Shown: positions 24,588-31,259 of the stretch, piece by piece
Layout: each line of letters opens with the position of its first letter
How positions within the stretch are numbered: position 1 is the stretch's first letter
Virus record (IMG/VR): IMGVR_UViG_3300013137_000051
Location: 1 to 37,039 of that record
DNA length: 37,039 nt
Reading direction: 5' to 3' (one strand)
DNA from: a virus
Position numbers and translations under genes: made by a program
Notes under the pieces: generated by a model
Database searches by the model: none
What the model was told of the DNA's origin: nothing
Seen by the model: the letters and a program-made list of their open reading frames with translations, nothing else

Positions 24588-24865
24588 CAGCTCTTACCCA
24601 CGCTCCAATCAAGAGGCTCTTTGGTTACGAGACGCAGAACGATATTCACGAGCGCCAGGCCAACGGTTCCGCCAAACGCGACATACTCCGGAGCGACGTT
24701 CAAACCAAAATAGGCCGCCACAGAAACCGCGATGGTTCCCGCGTTTACCCAAATCGTTTTCGAAGTGAGCGGGTTCTTGCCCGCGACAAGCTGAGTCCCA
24801 ATCTCATTGACGACTCCGAGTCCGTCTTCGATCAATCTTTTCTTCTGATTTTCGGTCATAGCCAT
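24587..24865 (-). CDS. Holin-like small membrane protein
   Basis: The product is 92 residues starting at the ATG at 24863-24865, with CGAGGATC upstream. The longer frame to 25051 adds a segment without a good start. Residues 1-35 are polar, then two hydrophobic segments (WVNAGTIAVSVAAYFGLNVA and AFGGTVGLALVNIVLRLV) flank a short turn, and the end is TKEPLDWSVGKS. Phage membrane proteins with 'SKT.WVN...NIVLR..TK.PI' are common and often annotated as holins. It is the first gene of the late minus-strand block. No endolysin is visible next to it within this window, so the lysis role is unproven. Confidence 0.65.
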   Translation of the reverse strand: MAMTENQKKRLIEDGLGVVNEIGTQLVAGKNPLTSKTIWVNAGTIAVSVAAYFGLNVAPEYVAFGGTVGLALVNIVLRLVTKEPLDWSVGKS

Positions 24866-25327
24866 GATGATCCTCGACTTTCTCAATGGCGGCGTTTCGA
24901 CCCGGGGTGCAGGACAGAAAGGGAAGACCGATGCGCCAACCAGGAAGCAAAAGCAGATTTGATTGAAGGGCCGATCAACGGGGCGCGGAGAGAAAATCCG
25001 TTGATAGTTCCGCCACTGCGTATTCGATTGTTGCGTCCTATGCTCATTCATTGCTCATGTCATGTTCAGTTTCTCCGAAAAAGGTGTCGTGACGGTGCGT
25101 CGATTGCGGTTCCATGTTTGATTATAGTTGAGCAATCACGTCATTACGTCCTGACCGTCATAGTTGAAAAATCGGATCGCGCAATAAAGACATGATGTCA
25201 AGAATAAATGTGAGATGAAGGGTTAAATAAGAAAGGTAATGTGGCGGGAATATGGTGGCATGGTGCGGGATTGTGAGGGTAGAGTTTTTTTTCACGGGGA
25301 GAAGGATGTGAAGGAAAATCAGAACAA
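24866..25327. other. Gene-free regulatory stretch before the late operon
   Basis: About 460 bases contain no credible gene. Six-frame inspection gives only short frames lacking ribosome-binding sites. It lies between the first late gene and the terminator of the operon upstream, and its right part (25080-25270) is AT-richer than its surroundings. It is the natural site of a promoter for the packaging-structural block. A TATAAT and a repeated 8-mer are described separately. Confidence 0.6.
25121..25167 (-). promoter_or_regulatory. Candidate late promoter: TATAAT plus direct repeats
   Basis: On the minus strand a perfect TATAAT lies at 25121-25126. TCAACTAT occurs twice on the same strand (25124-25131 and 25160-25167, 36 bases apart), the first overlapping the TATAAT. 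There is no good -35 hexamer at 15-19 bases, which would suit an activator-dependent phage late promoter. The prediction is weak. Confidence 0.3.
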
Positions 25328-25362
25328 GAAAAAGGACTCCGAATATTCTTGAGTCCTTTTTC
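25328..25362 (-). terminator. Intrinsic terminator of the minus-strand operon
   Basis: A perfect 12-bp inverted repeat, GAAAAAGGACTC at 25328-25339 and GAGTCCTTTTTC at 25351-25362, is separated by 11 bases. It begins 22 bases after the stop of the exported-protein gene. The T-run at the 3' side gives a U-tract, and the symmetric arms could act in both directions. Confidence 0.85.
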
Positions 25363-25383
25363 TCAACTCTTTGGGCTCTGTCC

Positions 25384-25731
25384 TCAATCCGATTTGAGCC
25401 ATTCTTGCAAAGTCCAGAGCCTAATTTCCGTCCCGGGGACTCGAACGAAGGCGTCACCGGAAAACGTTGTATCCATAATAAGCAGCTTCCTGCCCGCAGG
25501 AAGACAAATCGCCTCACCCATCTTAATAAGATCCTTTACACGCTTGTCCTTGGCTTCCCCGGGCTTCATCAAACTCCAATTGTCAAGGACTTCACGAGCA
25601 AGGAACGCTGGCGCACACGCTCCCTCGCTCACAACGGCTAGAGAGCCCTTCGCCAAGTACTGCGCATGTCCGTTAAAGGGGAAAACTACAGCGAAAGCCA
25701 CTATAACCAATAAAGCAATCAACGACTTCAT
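25384..25731 (-). CDS. Small exported protein of unknown function
   Basis: The product is 115 residues from the ATG at 25729-25731, with GGGAGGGATC in front. Residues 1-24 are a Sec signal peptide (MKSLIALLVIVAFAVVFPFN, then GHAQ before a likely cleavage). The mature part has two cysteines (C39 and C76) that could form a disulphide in the periplasm, and ends LWTLQEWLKSD. It is the last gene of the operon before the terminator. I do not recognise a family. Possible roles are superinfection exclusion, lysis support or host-envelope change; none is supported by a motif. Confidence 0.7.
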   Translation of the reverse strand: MKSLIALLVIVAFAVVFPFNGHAQYLAKGSLAVVSEGACAPAFLAREVLDNWSLMKPGEAKDKRVKDLIKMGEAICLPAGRKLLIMDTTFSGDAFVRVPGTEIRLWTLQEWLKSD

Positions 25732-25790
25732 GATCCCTCCCACTTTGCGCACACTCATGACACTGGGGACAGTGAAAAAATGGCCGTGAC

Positions 25791-26264
25791 TCAACGATCA
25801 CTCGGGCGATCAGGGGCTGGCGCCACGGGGTTATATTTGATCTCAAAAACTTTGGAACCATCAAATCGTCTGCCGTCCGGATATTCTACCATTAGGTCTT
25901 CTGGACTGATTTTCCATGAATAAATGGAGACGGCGTGCACATCCATCAACGATATCTCTCCGATATAAGAATCGCCTGGACGCACATTTTTTCTCATTCC
26001 AGCAAGTCGATCTCTGCCCATGTACTTGTCTTCCGCGTCAAACGCAGCTACATCAAACTGAAGAGACGAGAGAAAATGCTGTGATTCGTTCTTAACTTCA
26101 ATGATGACTTTCGTGTGCCTTCCTCTTTGCTCCATTCTGAGCACTTTGATAGAGATCGTCGGCTTAACCGATTGAACGTCAGAAGCCTCCGTTCTCGCTG
26201 CTCCAGGCAAAAGGACAGCCAGGCAAAGCAAGAACACAAGAAACGCCCTCAGACAAAACCTCAT
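25791..26264 (-). CDS. Exported protein with FxLYD-like beta domain
   Basis: The product is 157 residues from the ATG at 26262-26264, where GGGGGAGGTT gives a strong ribosome-binding site. Residues 1-27 are a signal peptide (RFCLRAFLVFLLCLAVLLPG). The mature protein (KVIIEVKNESQHFLSSLQFD, then DRLAGMRKNVRPGDSYIGEI) has the order of the FxLYD-type beta-sandwich found in bacterial secreted proteins. It contains no lipobox and no catalytic motif. It follows a 38-residue membrane-protein gene by 10 bases and sits upstream of the other exported-protein gene. Function unknown. Confidence 0.7.
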   Translation of the reverse strand: MRFCLRAFLVFLLCLAVLLPGAARTEASDVQSVKPTISIKVLRMEQRGRHTKVIIEVKNESQHFLSSLQFDVAAFDAEDKYMGRDRLAGMRKNVRPGDSYIGEISLMDVHAVSIYSWKISPEDLMVEYPDGRRFDGSKVFEIKYNPVAPAPDRPSDR

Positions 26265-26274
26265 AACCTCCCCC

Positions 26275-26391
26275 TCATCCTCGAATCCAGGAAAACGCCC
26301 AAAAGACGATGGTTGCAAGCAGACTCACGAGTACGCGCACTATCCATCGGTCACGACAAAACTGGGATGCAAAAATAGAAGCGCCTCTCAT
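26275..26391 (-). CDS. 38-residue single-span membrane protein
   Basis: The product begins MRGASIFASQFCRDRW and continues with the hydrophobic segment IVRVLVSLLATIVFWAFSWI before a final RG and TGA. I translated it codon by codon from the minus strand. AGGTGAG lies about 7 bases before the ATG. It fills the gap between the regulator gene (stop at 26404) and the exported-protein gene (start at 26264) with 12 and 10 spare bases, which is strong tiling evidence. One transmembrane helix with a positively charged N-terminal side is visible. It may be a toxin-like, holin-like or exclusion protein; only the membrane nature is supported. Confidence 0.62.
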   Translation of the reverse strand: MRGASIFASQFCRDRWIVRVLVSLLATIVFWAFSWIRG

Positions 26392-26403
26392 GGTGTGTCT
26401 CAC

Positions 26404-27111
26404 CTAAATCGTTTGAGTGCGGGGCCTGCGATAAATGCGTGAACTCCAAATACACTCCCCGACGACACGAATAGCGCCTTTCACAATGTCGAAACTCGAA
26501 TACGTTGGATTCTCGGGCCGGATCACGAACCTGTCTTCTCCTATCGCCCTCATATGGCTTACCTGAAGAAGGCCGCCGAGAGCGAACGCGTACACCGCCT
26601 CATCCTGGACAACATTCCTCCCCAAGTCCACCATGATCAGATCACCCATTTGCATCAGAGGATACATGAAATCGTCCTGCAATTCCACAATGCGCACCGC
26701 ATTCACGTCACTGGCGATACCCGCAAGCATGTCGTATGGATAGCCGTACCATTGGGTCTTTTCCATAGGCAACAGACCATTTTGCATGCGCGCCAGCACA
26801 TCGACACGAATCTTGGGAACAAACACTGTGTCTTCGGTTCGAGCCGGATCGAATCTTCTGGAAGATGAAAAATCATCACGACAGAGGTCCGCAAGGAATA
26901 TCGGAGGAACTCCGTACAAAAGCCAGTTGGCCGAGATCCCCCGTCTCTCTCTTATCGTTGAGAGCGTGCTCCCGCTCATAGTGTCGTTCTTGGCTGCGCT
27001 CTTTAGGGTAGCTTTGGGAACCCCAGTGAATTTTTCAAGATCGGAAAGCCAGGTCTTTTCGTTTCCCCCAAGCAGGACCGCCAGCTCAATTAGCCGTTCA
27101 CTCAAAGACAT
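26404..27111 (-). CDS. LexA/S24-like regulator lacking the catalytic Ser-Lys
   Basis: The product is 235 residues. AGGAAAGG lies six bases before the ATG. The N-terminus (GGNEKTWLSDLEKFTGVPKA and GSTLSTIRERRGISANWLL) is an HTH DNA-binding domain. The C-terminal half follows the S24/LexA fold (NAVRIVELQDDFMYPLMQMG, then LIMVDLGRNVVQDEAVYAFA and DRFVIRPENPTYSSFDI). Where LexA has the catalytic Ser (GMSM) this protein has DDFM, and the Lys position (VKRL) reads VSHM, so self-cleavage should be lost. It could act as a non-inducible or Cro-like repressor or a dominant partner to the CI-type protein upstream. It leads the operon of membrane and exported genes. Confidence 0.8.
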   Translation of the reverse strand: MSLSERLIELAVLLGGNEKTWLSDLEKFTGVPKATLKSAAKNDTMSGSTLSTIRERRGISANWLLYGVPPIFLADLCRDDFSSSRRFDPARTEDTVFVPKIRVDVLARMQNGLLPMEKTQWYGYPYDMLAGIASDVNAVRIVELQDDFMYPLMQMGDLIMVDLGRNVVQDEAVYAFALGGLLQVSHMRAIGEDRFVIRPENPTYSSFDIVKGAIRVVGECIWSSRIYRRPRTQTI

Positions 27112-27247
27112 GGAAAACCTTTCCTAAAGGCAAGAAGAAAACAGCCCGATGAAAAAACATCCCACCAAGACCGTTTTCTCTTGACAAAATTGATGCCGAG
27201 ATGAAAAAATAGCTCAGCTCAAAAACACCAATCAATAAACACTCGAA

Positions 27248-28000
27248 TCAGCGGGCGGAACGGCCGGATCGACCTACGTGGATCTTCAGGTGGGCGGCGA
27301 TCACTTTGCCCACAATGATCTTTGACAACTCGCGTGACCACGCCTTCAGGGGAGGATATCTCTTGTTCGCGGACACGAACCAGAGATCCTTTCCCTTTTT
27401 TTCAACAATTTTTACGGCAATTCCATGTACATCATCGTCCATTACTACCGCGTAGATTGCACCATTCTGAAAGGACAGCAGGTCCCGTCCTTTCGCGCAA
27501 TCAACAAAGCAGACAGCCCCCCGGGGGATCTCCGGCTCCATAGAATCCGCGGTGTTAAGGAGGCGAATCGCCACAACGCGGTCCGACGCGTGTGCATCGC
27601 GTAACTCTTTCTCTCCGATGGAGACAAATTCAATAGGCTCTCCGACAATCCGGCCATTGGGGCCCGCCGACGCATGTTCATAAAGGGGGACGTTACGCGC
27701 AGGTGCGTGGTCGGGGAGAGAGGAAGGGGGCGAAGGGGCAACCGAAATTGCATCCTCTCCCATGGGGAGGCCGAAAGCAACTCTTCTCAGCCTATCCTTT
27801 TCTATTTCTGGCAATTTAAGATTTTCCACAACTTTATCAATCGTTTCCGGTAAAATATTTACGAAGCCTTTTTCCCATTTAGTAAGCATGCTTGCATCAA
27901 TTCCAAGCAACTTAGCAAAACTCCTATTAGATTCAGGCTTCCCTTTATTGTTATGCCTTCGATACTTATTAATCTCATTGTAAAAATCAATAGTTTTCAC
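27248..28000 (-). CDS. CI/LexA-type phage repressor (HTH + S24)
   Basis: The product is 250 residues from GTG at 27998-28000, with GAGGT and a short spacer; an upstream ATG at 28033 has no such site. An XRE-like HTH lies at residues about 25-60 (SFAKLLGIDASMLTKWEKGF). The S24 half has the catalytic Ser (TADSMEP, Ser153), the Lys (GIAVKIVEKKG, Lys197), and an Ala-Gly cleavage-like site in HASAGP at 112-113, all of which are needed for RecA-stimulated autocleavage. It is divergent from the Cro-like gene and is the probable lysogeny-maintenance repressor, lifted by the host SOS response. The cognate operators are not defined. Confidence 0.85.
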   Translation of the reverse strand: MKTIDFYNEINKYRRHNNKGKPESNRSFAKLLGIDASMLTKWEKGFVNILPETIDKVVENLKLPEIEKDRLRRVAFGLPMGEDAISVAPSPPSSLPDHAPARNVPLYEHASAGPNGRIVGEPIEFVSIGEKELRDAHASDRVVAIRLLNTADSMEPEIPRGAVCFVDCAKGRDLLSFQNGAIYAVVMDDDVHGIAVKIVEKKGKDLWFVSANKRYPPLKAWSRELSKIIVGKVIAAHLKIHVGRSGRSAR

Positions 28001-28150
28001 AATTACCTCAAAAACTAAAAATTGAATTGACAAAGTGCTGGATGCGATCTACAACCTTCACCACACCGCAAACCAATCTTATCACGGTTCACTGAGGCGG
28101 ATCATTACCGGAATGGTAGTGGTTTGTCAAGAAAAAAAGAGGGGATACGT
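28001..28150. promoter_or_regulatory. Divergent repressor/Cro control region
   Basis: This intergenic stretch separates repressor and Cro-like starts. Plus strand: TTGACA at 28027-28032, 17 bases, then TACAAC at 28050-28055. Minus strand: TTGACA at 28125-28130 with AATGAT at 28101-28106 (18-base spacer). If both are used the promoters face each other. TACCGGAATGGTA, with TACC/GGTA arms at 28106-28118, is a candidate operator between them. All are visual matches. Confidence 0.4.
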
Positions 28151-28465
28151 ATGCCCGCACCGTCAAAAATCGGAATAGCCTTCCTGGAACGGCTCGAAAC
28201 CTTTCGTTTGCCAAACGAGAAGGACGCGTATTTTGCCCGACGCATCGGGATTGCCCTCCAAACCCTACGGAATTGGCATCTCTGCCGAGAGGCGAACAAA
28301 GACTTCAATCCCCAGTTGGGCGCTGTAGCGGAAATCGCCAGGAGCCTGGATATATCGTTTGAATGGCTGGCATTGGGGCCAAGGAAAAAGTCGGAAGCAA
28401 CCTTCATTGTCCCTGTGACCAATAGCGAGGAAGCCGAGTGTCCAATCCAGACGCAAACAAACTGA
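28151..28465 (+). CDS. Cro-like HTH regulator
   Basis: The product is 104 residues from the ATG at 28151, with GAGGGG six bases upstream; the longer frame from 28124 lacks such a site. The sequence has an HTH-like region (DAYFARRIGIALQTLRNWHL) followed by EIARSLDISFEWLALGP, as in XRE-type phage regulators. It is the first gene of the plus-strand operon and divergent to the CI-type repressor, the usual place of Cro. Its end overlaps the start of the HU-like gene by 28 bases. Binding sites unknown. Confidence 0.72.
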   Translation: MPAPSKIGIAFLERLETFRLPNEKDAYFARRIGIALQTLRNWHLCREANKDFNPQLGAVAEIARSLDISFEWLALGPRKKSEATFIVPVTNSEEAECPIQTQTN

Positions 28466-28713
28466 CGTGGAGAACCCTTATCGCGGAGACATCCAGGCTC
28501 TCAGGGCATCCGACATCCCGGTGCGCAAAAATTCTCCGGATTGCGTTCACCACGATCCGGACGTCGATCGAAGAGCGACAAGTGGTTCATATGCAGTCAT
28601 TCGGAAAATGGTTTTGGCGACGGCCTCTGCAAACGCGACGCACACGGCCAAGGGAAAACGAACGACAACGAATTGCGTTCCGACTCTACCGAGAGAGGAA
28701 GCGCAAACATTGA
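28438..28713 (+). CDS. HU/IHF-like DNA-binding protein
   Basis: The product is 91 residues, starting at GTG (28438) with GAGGAAG before it, inside the end of the Cro-like gene. It has helical residues about 10-45 (LTWRTLIAETSRLSGH, then RCAKILRIAFTTIRTSIEER) followed by VVHMQSFGKWFWRRPLQTRR, the HU-type turn (xFGxF) and a basic arm. The arm is shorter and more Arg-rich than in host HU. It may bend phage DNA for replication or packaging. Assignment is from the order helix-helix-xFGxF-arm only. Confidence 0.58.
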   Translation: MSNPDANKLTWRTLIAETSRLSGHPTSRCAKILRIAFTTIRTSIEERQVVHMQSFGKWFWRRPLQTRRTRPRENERQRIAFRLYRERKRKH

Positions 28714-28777
28714 GGCTCTGTCATTCCGGGCGATGCAGGGCTGGCAGGTGTTCAGAGTCTCAGGAAACAGAGCCTCA
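28711..28777 (+). repeat. 10-bp inverted repeat between two early genes
   Basis: TGAGGCTCTG at 28711-28720 is matched perfectly by CAGAGCCTCA at 28768-28777, with a 47-base loop that contains no gene. There is no T-run after it, so it is not a classic terminator. It overlaps the HU-like stop. Confidence 0.5.
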
Positions 28778-28805
28778 ACAATTTCAATGAAGAGGAGGAG
28801 AAGGA

Positions 28806-29150
28806 TTGCCAACAACAGCGGAAAGAGACGCGGCAGTCGCTAGAGCAGTAGCGGCATGGCAGGCGAACCAGCCCGATCTGGTCACCTGCCCGCTTGGCAC
28901 GATCACGCTCCGTGACTGCGATCGCTACCAGGAAGAACGAGCGCATGACGACAGCGTTGTGGTTCACAGCAACAACCGAGTCAGGTTCAAGGCGCCTCGA
29001 TTCGCAAGATGCCGAGGCGCAAATTGCCCTCGCTACCAATTCAAGGACAGCGATCCGGACAGAGACAATTTTGAAAAAGGAAGAGGAAAACGCAAGAGGG
29101 GGCCGCGGAAACCAAGCAGCGATCCTCGACCTGCGGGAGGGACAGCATGA
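28806..29150 (+). CDS. Small four-cysteine protein, unknown function
   Basis: The product is 114 residues from TTG at 28806, preceded by GAGGAGGAGAAGGA. Cysteines occur as VTCPLGTITLRDCDRYQ and, later, ARCRGANCPRYQ, giving four positions suited to a metal site. The C-terminus is very basic (KGRGKRKRGPRKPSSDPRPA), suggesting nucleic-acid binding. Its stop overlaps the nuclease start as ATGA. No family is recognised. It may help the adjacent nuclease, which has its own N-terminal Cys cluster. Confidence 0.6.
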   Translation: MPTTAERDAAVARAVAAWQANQPDLVTCPLGTITLRDCDRYQEERAHDDSVVVHSNNRVRFKAPRFARCRGANCPRYQFKDSDPDRDNFEKGRGKRKRGPRKPSSDPRPAGGTA

Positions 29151-31216
29151 CGGAAACAGCAACACAGTCGAAAAATGCTCCATGCGCCACATGCGCAAAT
29201 CAGAAACTCGACTCCGAAGGACAGGAGTACTGCGACGAATTCGGGGAAGCCGTAGGCGTCATTGCAAGTTGCGGGTGTTGGGCTCCAAGAAACGCAGAGA
29301 ACAAAGAAGAAAGAGGGCAGCAAGACGGCCCCGAAGAAGAGGAAAATGAGGCGGCGCCTGAAACAGAAGAACCTGCCGAGACTATTGATTCGGAGCCCAC
29401 AGAAGAAGGAATAGGTTCGGAAGACGAGGCTAGCCCTGAAGATAAGGTGTCCTCCACAACAGTAACAATCGACGGCGCAACATTTCCGATGAATGAAGAC
29501 GGAACGTTCCCGGACGAGACGAAGACTGCGATTCAAGCCGTCGTCGCCGATAAAATCAACGAACGCCGTTCCCTCTCCGACCGCTCCATCTCCGAAGAAA
29601 CGCCCGAAGCCAAGACCACAACGGAGTTCGATCTCAACGAACTTCCGGGCGTGCGCGACACGCTGGAGATGCACCGAGCGCAGATTTACCGCTATTTTCA
29701 TGAAGGTGGTGACGAAACGCCGGTCATGAACCTGAAGCTTGCATTCGGACGAGGATCTGTAAAGGGACAGATTGTCACGACGATTCCGCATAAGATCAAG
29801 AGCGATATCGTCGCAACCGATCTTGTCCACGAAAACGGCGACATTCGGTTATTGAGAGCTGTGCGGCAGGTCGATATGTTCGGAGCGGGCGTCAATCCCG
29901 AAACGCCGGTCACTGTTGAAATAGCGCCTGAGTCCGATGAATCTCCGGCCGACGTATCTGTGCCCGACTTCTTCGAGATCTTCACTCAAACGCGACTGAA
30001 ACTCCTACAGCTCTGCCCAAAGAAGCAATGGTTCCGATACGAACGGGGCCTAGTTCCTCAATCCAGCAAGGAAGAGGCGCTATGGTTTGGGACCGTGATC
30101 CATATGTGTCTCGACGTGTGGCATGACCCAAGCGAACGGACCCGACAAGAGCGAATCGAAGCCATCAAAGAAATCATTGCGACTAACTTCCAGAATCGCG
30201 ATCAGGACGAGAAGGAAAGGAAGCTGTGGCACTACGCCCGAGCGATGGTCCGAGCCTACATGCTCAAATTCCCCCTCGGATCGGAGAGCTGGACATCCAG
30301 CGCCACTGAAAAGTTCTTTCATGGCCCCATCGTGAACCCCGAAACAGGAGAAGCGATCTCCTGGGCGATCTATGCAGGGAAGCTAGACCTTGCTGGATTG
30401 TGGGGAGACCAGACGAAATTCATTGGCGAGCACAAGACCGCGACCACAATCGATTCCAGCTACCTCGAAGCCTTGCAAAACGATCTGCAAATCATCGGGT
30501 ATGCGCTGTATGCCGGTGAACAGGAAGGCTGCACATACAATCGCATCCTCTACAATGTGCTTGCGAAACCGATGCTGAAGCAGAGCAAGGGAGAAACTCA
30601 AGAGGAATATCTAACACGGTACGCGGAAGCCTGTACCAAAGCCAAGTCAGGGAAAAGCTCGGCAAAGCGCAATATGCCCGAAACTGACGACGAGTTTCAA
30701 AAACGTCTCGCGGACTGGTACGAGAAACCCGAAAAACTGCATCGCGAAGAAATCCTGATCGATCAACGGCAATACGACGAAGTACGTCGCGAACTATGGA
30801 ATCTATGCCAACTCTACTTGCACATGCGTACATCAGGCAATTGGCCAAGGAACCGCAAGGCTTGTTACGGCATGAGTGGCAAATGCGGCTACTACGACGC
30901 CTGCATGGCCCGGCCCGAAGAAGAAGAGCAGATGATTGAGTTGTACCTCCGACCGGAACCTCCACATGCGGAGCTGCAAGAGTTTCTGGGTGAAGTGTTG
31001 AGAACGAAGGGAAAAGAGACGGAAACCGCCGAAGACGGTGGTGAACCTGTAGATCTCGCGCCTCCGGTAGACAGCGACGGTGTGGCCACTGAAAACGATG
31101 AGCCTGATGGAAACGAATCTGTCAGCCAAGACGGACCGGAGGCGACGACGCAGGATGCGCCCGACGACAACGCTGGCGCCAACGACAACAGCGAAACACC
31201 CAACGAAGATTTCTAA
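29147..31216 (+). CDS. RecB/Cas4-type PD-(D/E)XK nuclease with Fe-S signature
   Basis: The product is 689 residues. Residues about 275-590 hold a nuclease of the Cas4/RecB/PD-(D/E)XK family: LLQLCPKKQWFRYERG (Cys290), FGTVIHMCLD with His319, YAGKLDLAGLWG with Asp414, FIGEHKTATTID with Glu428 and Lys430, then ALQNDLQIIGYALYAGE and the final CYGMSGKCGYYDAC (Cys573, 580, 586). The four cysteines fit the [4Fe-4S] arrangement of Cas4 and AddB. Unusual parts are an N-terminal Cys cluster (C13, C16, C29, C42, C44), an acidic linker (about 52-100), and a region at 100-250 of unknown type. A long acidic C-terminal tail follows. GGAGGG precedes the ATG. It probably makes ssDNA for recombination. Confidence 0.82.
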   Translation: MTETATQSKNAPCATCANQKLDSEGQEYCDEFGEAVGVIASCGCWAPRNAENKEERGQQDGPEEEENEAAPETEEPAETIDSEPTEEGIGSEDEASPEDKVSSTTVTIDGATFPMNEDGTFPDETKTAIQAVVADKINERRSLSDRSISEETPEAKTTTEFDLNELPGVRDTLEMHRAQIYRYFHEGGDETPVMNLKLAFGRGSVKGQIVTTIPHKIKSDIVATDLVHENGDIRLLRAVRQVDMFGAGVNPETPVTVEIAPESDESPADVSVPDFFEIFTQTRLKLLQLCPKKQWFRYERGLVPQSSKEEALWFGTVIHMCLDVWHDPSERTRQERIEAIKEIIATNFQNRDQDEKERKLWHYARAMVRAYMLKFPLGSESWTSSATEKFFHGPIVNPETGEAISWAIYAGKLDLAGLWGDQTKFIGEHKTATTIDSSYLEALQNDLQIIGYALYAGEQEGCTYNRILYNVLAKPMLKQSKGETQEEYLTRYAEACTKAKSGKSSAKRNMPETDDEFQKRLADWYEKPEKLHREEILIDQRQYDEVRRELWNLCQLYLHMRTSGNWPRNRKACYGMSGKCGYYDACMARPEEEEQMIELYLRPEPPHAELQEFLGEVLRTKGKETETAEDGGEPVDLAPPVDSDGVATENDEPDGNESVSQDGPEATTQDAPDDNAGANDNSETPNEDF

Positions 31217-31259
31217 TCGATTCCACCACGAATCGTTCAACGAGGAGGAATACTCACCA

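Noticed and set aside
24866-25051. N-terminal extension of the holin-like gene
   Set aside because: The added residues have no ribosome-binding site or membrane-protein character, whereas the ATG at 24865 has a GAGG motif.
25158-25517. 119-residue minus-strand frame crossing the terminator
   Set aside because: Overlaps the exported-protein gene in another frame and reads through a strong terminator hairpin.
27181-27209. Plus-strand TTGACA as a promoter
   Set aside because: No acceptable -10 at 16-18 bases and no plus-strand gene follows it.
29033-29830. 265-residue minus-strand frame opposite the nuclease
   Set aside because: Phe/Arg/Ser/Cys-rich composition typical of antisense frames over acidic coding DNA.
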